A stretch of 9,200 nt of DNA from positions 1 to 9,200 of the forward strand of contig JACQYP010000003.1 in NCBI GenBank assembly GCA_016208205.1, written 5' to 3'. Shown piece by piece: positions 7,038 to 9,200 of this stretch. This stretch comes from Candidatus Desantisiibacteriota bacterium. GTDB taxonomy: Bacteria > UBA9089 > CG2-30-40-21. Every line of letters starts with the position of its first letter. Positions within the stretch are counted from its first letter, which is position 1. Both the position numbers and the translations under genes were made by a program. Below the pieces are notes generated by a model that was not told the origin of the DNA, did no database searches, and saw nothing but the letters and a program-made list of their open reading frames with translations.

Positions 7038-7066
7038 TTGACACAAAGATAATATTCTGATATAAT
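7038..7066 (+). promoter_or_regulatory. Consensus sigma70 promoter with extended -10
   Basis: TTGACA (7038-7043), exactly 17 bp, then TATAAT (7061-7066), preceded by TG one base upstream (TGATATAAT, extended -10). Both hexamers match the housekeeping consensus fully. Transcription would begin near 7073 and read into the small Cys-rich gene, the siroheme synthase gene and hemC, giving a leader of about 240 nt that contains the inverted-repeat element. A strong constitutive promoter is the likely role; no operator is evident. Confidence 0.75.
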
Positions 7067-7089
7067 ACAACAGAAAGATTAAGAAATTG

Positions 7090-7296
7090 GTAACCGTTCA
7101 CGGTTGTCGGTTCTGAACTGACACCGTATATTGCTGTCATTCCTGTGCATCACTGTCATTCCTGCGTATGCAGGAATCTCCCCCTCAGGTGTCCTGCCCC
7201 TTCCTTTTGGTCTCCACGGGCATAAGAGAGATTCCTGCATACGCAGGAATGACAATGTTTTCTGTTCTTTTGTATCTATCCACTGTGAACGGTTAC
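7090..7296. mobile_element. Nested MITE-like palindromic element in the operon leader
   Basis: Outer ends GTAACCGTTCAC (7090-7101) and GTGAACGGTTAC (7285-7296) are perfect 12-bp inverted repeats. Inside, 7154-7180 and 7228-7254 are perfect 27-bp inverted repeats. Each of these arms is itself a hairpin (ATTCCTGC-GTAT-GCAGGAAT). A partial third copy (TGTCATTCCTGTGCA) lies at 7135-7149. There is no transposase. The TGTCATTCCTGCG motif resembles widespread bacterial palindromic elements. It appears to be one element inserted within another repeat. Its translations (VIPAYAGI, SCIRRND) are the usual spurious peptides of this repeat. Transcribed from the promoter at 7038, it would fold into a long double hairpin ahead of the first gene. 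Confidence 0.65.
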
Positions 7297-7313
7297 AGAA
7301 ATTGAGTAGGAAT

Positions 7314-7481
7314 ATGCTTGCGATAACAAGGTTTTTTCAAAATATATTATCTGTGATACAGGGTGTGTTCAAGGGTGAGGTTCATTTTTTGTGTGATGAT
7401 TGTAAATATGATTATAGAAGTGCCTGTCATCGGTCTGAACGGCCAAATGCAAGAAAATGCCCTGATTATAAAAGAAGGTAG
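7314..7481 (+). CDS. Small four-cysteine protein, candidate zinc-binding
   Basis: A 55-residue protein. Its last 35 residues look like a genuine folded motif: CDDC (27-30), Cys38 and Cys49 in the spacing C-x2-C-x7-C-x10-C, with RSERPNARKCPDYKRR at the end. This is compatible with a single zinc or iron site; metal binding is inference. Residues 7-20 (FFQNILSVIQGVFK) could form an amphipathic helix. ATG 7314 has only a weak ribosome site (GAG at 7304-7306, AGGA too close). The frame opens further upstream to 7131, but that part only translates the palindromic element, so it is excluded. The stop is 2 bp before the next gene's ATG, and its last codons (AGA AGG) form that gene's Shine-Dalgarno site, which suggests translational coupling. 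I do not know a named family for it. Confidence 0.6.
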   Translation: MLAITRFFQNILSVIQGVFKGEVHFLCDDCKYDYRSACHRSERPNARKCPDYKRR

Positions 7482-7483
7482 TC

Positions 7484-8131
7484 ATGAGATATTATCCAAT
7501 TTGTCTGGATGTAAAGAATCGAAGATGTGTGATTGTCGGCGGCGGCGAAGTGTCTGCAAGGAAGATAACCTTTTTGTTGAATTGTGAAGCAAATATAGTT
7601 GTTATAAGCCCACAGATAAATGAAGAGATTAATGTATTTGCTTGTGAAAAAAGGATAGAATGGATAGAGCGTGGGTATCAGGCAGGTGACTTAAAGGGTG
7701 CATTTTTTGTTATTGCTGCTACTGACGATCCTGACTTGAATAAACAGATTTCACAAGAGGCAAGGGATACGGGAATACTTGTCAATGTGGCTGATTCGGA
7801 AGAGGATTCTACCTTTATCCTTCCGGCAGTACTCTCAAGAGGGTCATTAAGCATTGCTGTTTCTACAGAGGGGAAATCTCCTGCATTGGCTAAAAAGATA
7901 AGAAATGACATATCTGGAATGTTTGGTAAGGAATACATAAGGTTTGTAGATTTATTAGGAAGCCTTCGCCAAACTGTCAAGGCTACATTTGACAATCAGT
8001 CAAAACGCAGTATTATCTGGAATAAGTTGCTGAATTCAGAGTTGCTTGAATTACTGAAAAAGGGCCGGACAGATATGATAGATACTGTGCTTAAAAGATA
8101 TGGGGTAAATAGACCAAAAAGTGAAAAGTGA
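7484..8131 (+). CDS. Precorrin-2 dehydrogenase / sirohydrochlorin ferrochelatase (CysG N-terminal/Met8/SirC type)
   Basis: Enzymes of this type oxidise precorrin-2 to sirohydrochlorin with NAD+ and, in bifunctional members, insert ferrous iron to give siroheme, the cofactor of sulfite and nitrite reductases (also a precursor of heme d1 and alternative heme routes). The product has 215 residues, so it is the stand-alone form without the CobA methyltransferase half. A Rossmann motif is at 16-27 (VIVGGGEVSARK). Asp104 in NVADSEEDSTF aligns with the catalytic Asp of E. coli CysG (D104). AVSTEGKSPALAKKIR (125-140) is the conserved dimerisation/substrate region. The C-terminal helical domain follows. 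AGAAGG (7473-7478) precedes ATG 7484. The last residues (PKSEK) come from a GTGAAAA repeat, which also supplies the stop. Whether it chelates iron as well as oxidises cannot be told from sequence alone. Confidence 0.9.
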   Translation: MRYYPICLDVKNRRCVIVGGGEVSARKITFLLNCEANIVVISPQINEEINVFACEKRIEWIERGYQAGDLKGAFFVIAATDDPDLNKQISQEARDTGILVNVADSEEDSTFILPAVLSRGSLSIAVSTEGKSPALAKKIRNDISGMFGKEYIRFVDLLGSLRQTVKATFDNQSKRSIIWNKLLNSELLELLKKGRTDMIDTVLKRYGVNRPKSEK

Positions 8132-8147
8132 AAAACGAAAAGTGAAG
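8117..8147. repeat. GTGAAAA tandem repeat across the siroheme synthase-hemC junction
   Basis: Units GTGAAAA, GTGAAAAAC, GAAAA and GTGAAG in tandem. It encodes the last residues and TGA stop of the upstream gene and contains two in-frame GTG codons (8121, 8142) upstream of hemC that should not be taken as its start without evidence. Confidence 0.5.
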
Positions 8148-8156
8148 ATAAAAATA

Positions 8157-9059
8157 ATGAAGAAAAAGATTATTATTGGCACCAGAGGCAGTAAGTTAGC
8201 AGTAACTCAGACCCACCTTGTAATGTCTCAATTACAGGCAGCATATCCAGAACTAACATTTCAAACAAAGATTATTAATACTCGGGGTGATGAAGGATTA
8301 AATAGCCGTTTGCTTGTACAAGAGGGGTATGGATTTTTTGTCAAGGAGATAGAGGACGCCCTTCTTTCTAAAGATATTGATATTGCTGTCCATAGCTTGA
8401 AAGATATGCCTGCAGTGCTTCCTGATGGCTTAAAAATTGGAGCAATATGCAAAAGATTGGATGCAAGGGATGTTTTTATCTCGAAGGATGGCTGTTCATT
8501 AGAAGATCTGGAGCAAGGATCCGGCATTGGAACAAGTAGTCTGCGTCGGCGAATTCAGTTGCAATCATTTAGACCTGATTTAAGGGTTGTTGATTTGCGC
8601 GGGAATCTGGATACACGATTAATGAAGCTATCCAAAGATTCAGAAATATCAGGGATTATTGTGGCAGCAGCCGGATTGTATCGGCTTAACCTCGAGGAAA
8701 AAATCACTCAATTTTTGCCCATAGATCCATTTTTGCCTGCTGCAGGTCAAGGGGCATTGGCTGTTGAGGTAAGGGAGCAGGATGAAGAGGAAGCTCTTGT
8801 TATGGTTTTAGAGGACAAGGAATCCAGATTAGTTGTCTCTGCAGAAAGGGCATTTCTGGAAAAAATAGGGATTGGATGCGATGCTCCTGTTGGGGTACAT
8901 GCCGAAATTGTGGGAGAGAGATTGATTGTCCGTGGGATGGTGTCCAACCATTGGGAAGAGGTTGAGGGAGCACAGAAAGATTGCAGAGAGCTTGGACTGT
9001 TGCTGGGAGAAAGAATGGTGGTAACTGTTCACGGTTTACAGTTATCGGTTCACGGTTAA
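8157..9059 (+). CDS. hemC: Porphobilinogen deaminase (hydroxymethylbilane synthase) HemC
   Basis: HemC condenses four porphobilinogen molecules into hydroxymethylbilane in the cytoplasm. From ATG 8157 the product has 300 residues. The start is chosen because MKKKIIIGTRGSKLA aligns with the family N-terminus; the frame extends to GTG 8121 only through a repeat. Key features: GTRGSKLA (8-15), HSLKDMP (79-85) with catalytic Asp83, GTSSLRRR (125-132) with substrate-binding arginines, VVDLRGNLDTR (144-154), PAAGQGALAVEVR, and Cys241 in GIGCDAPVG, which carries the dipyrromethane cofactor. After Cys241 only 59 residues remain, about a dozen fewer than in E. coli, and the last 12 (VTVHGLQLSVHG) are encoded by an inverted repeat. 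The native C-terminal helix seems shortened or replaced. All catalytic residues are intact, so activity is likely. The ribosome site is weak (AGTGAAG, 8141-8147). Confidence 0.95.
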   Translation: MKKKIIIGTRGSKLAVTQTHLVMSQLQAAYPELTFQTKIINTRGDEGLNSRLLVQEGYGFFVKEIEDALLSKDIDIAVHSLKDMPAVLPDGLKIGAICKRLDARDVFISKDGCSLEDLEQGSGIGTSSLRRRIQLQSFRPDLRVVDLRGNLDTRLMKLSKDSEISGIIVAAAGLYRLNLEEKITQFLPIDPFLPAAGQGALAVEVREQDEEEALVMVLEDKESRLVVSAERAFLEKIGIGCDAPVGVHAEIVGERLIVRGMVSNHWEEVEGAQKDCRELGLLLGERMVVTVHGLQLSVHG

Positions 9060-9098
9060 AAAACTGTAAACTGTGAACCGACAACCGTAAACGGTTAC
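9021..9098. repeat. GTTCACGGTT inverted repeat overlapping the hemC 3' end
   Basis: An imperfect palindrome of about 78 bp. GTAACTGTTCACGGTT opens the left arm (9021-9057) and AACCGTAAACGGTTAC closes the right arm (ending 9098). TCGGTTCAC (9045-9053) pairs with GTGAACCGA (9073-9081). The left arm contains the last 12 codons of hemC and its TAA (9057-9059). The hairpin loop falls on the A-run just after the stop. There is no T-tract on the plus strand after the stem, so terminator function is doubtful. Same family as the copies near 5979, 6826, 7090 and 7285. Confidence 0.6.
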
Positions 9099-9136
9099 TT
9101 GTTATTAAACGAAAATTCAAGAAGGAGGTTGTTAAA

Positions 9137-9200
9137 ATGTCTGCACAGCATGAGGTATTGGTTGTTGGTTCAATAGGATTGGATTCAATAAAAACCCCAT
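9137..9200 (+). CDS. PfkB/ribokinase-family sugar or nucleoside kinase (N-terminus only)
   Basis: Only 21 codons are visible. EVLVVGSIGLDSIKTP matches the first beta strand and glycine turn of PfkB-family kinases (VVGS[IV]xxDxxxTP), which phosphorylate sugars or nucleosides with ATP. AAGGAGG (9122-9128) lies eight bases before the ATG, a strong ribosome site. It follows hemC by 77 bp, across the repeat. The substrate and the rest of the protein are outside the window, and another Rossmann-like family cannot be excluded. Confidence 0.6.
   Translation, partial: MSAQHEVLVVGSIGLDSIKTP

Noticed and set aside
7131..7313. Upstream part of the open frame leading into the small Cys-rich gene
   Set aside because: It translates the palindromic element (VIPAYAGI..., SCIRRND...), a typical spurious peptide; only the part from ATG 7314 is kept.
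7363..7587. 74-codon open frame overlapping the start of the siroheme synthase gene
   Set aside because: It overlaps two better-supported genes in another frame, has no ribosome site and no recognisable domain.
8121..8156. GTG 8121 or GTG 8142 as the hemC start
   Set aside because: The extension is only repeat translation; the conserved N-terminus begins at ATG 8157.

Overview
The window carries two plus-strand gene clusters of an uncultured-looking, Gram-negative, AT-rich bacterium. The first is a flagellar basal-body/export cluster: fliF (5' end missing), fliG, fliH, fliI, then an exported Ig-like protein. The second is a tetrapyrrole cluster: a small cysteine-rich protein, a CysG-N/SirC-type siroheme synthase and hemC, followed by the first 21 codons of a PfkB-family kinase. 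No minus-strand gene is supported. The exported protein ends in a YPNP-type (type IX/FlgD-Ig-like) C-terminal domain, and the gaps are packed with degenerate palindromic repeats. Both traits are common in genomes of deep-branching uncultured phyla, but I cannot name the taxon from this window.

Region 1 (2-5932) encodes the MS ring (FliF), the rotor switch protein on it (FliG), the ATPase regulator/stator (FliH) and the export ATPase (FliI), in the usual bacterial order. The gaps are unusually wide: 454 bp fliF-fliG, 169 bp fliG-fliH and 424 bp fliH-fliI. They are filled with inverted repeats. In the fliH-fliI gap there is an imperfect palindrome resembling an integron attC site. FliJ, which often follows FliI, is absent; a secreted Ig-like protein (6062-6802) is there instead.

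Region 2 (6803-7313) is about 510 bp without a gene. It holds several inverted repeats, a consensus sigma70 promoter (TTGACA, 17-bp spacer, TGATATAAT) and a nested MITE-like element lying between that promoter and the next gene.

Region 3 (7314-9200) starts with a 55-residue four-cysteine protein, whose stop is 2 bp before the siroheme synthase start, then hemC. HemC makes hydroxymethylbilane; after conversion to uroporphyrinogen III and precorrin-2 (enzymes not in this window), the CysG-N-like enzyme would oxidise precorrin-2 and insert iron.

The most unusual theme is that intergenic repeats run into genes. The 3' ends of fliF, the siroheme synthase gene and hemC all lie inside repeat sequence, so repeats supply their last residues and stop codons. 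No clearly new multi-gene system is visible. The best leads are the attC-like site, the small Cys-rich gene, and the repeat-encoded C-termini.
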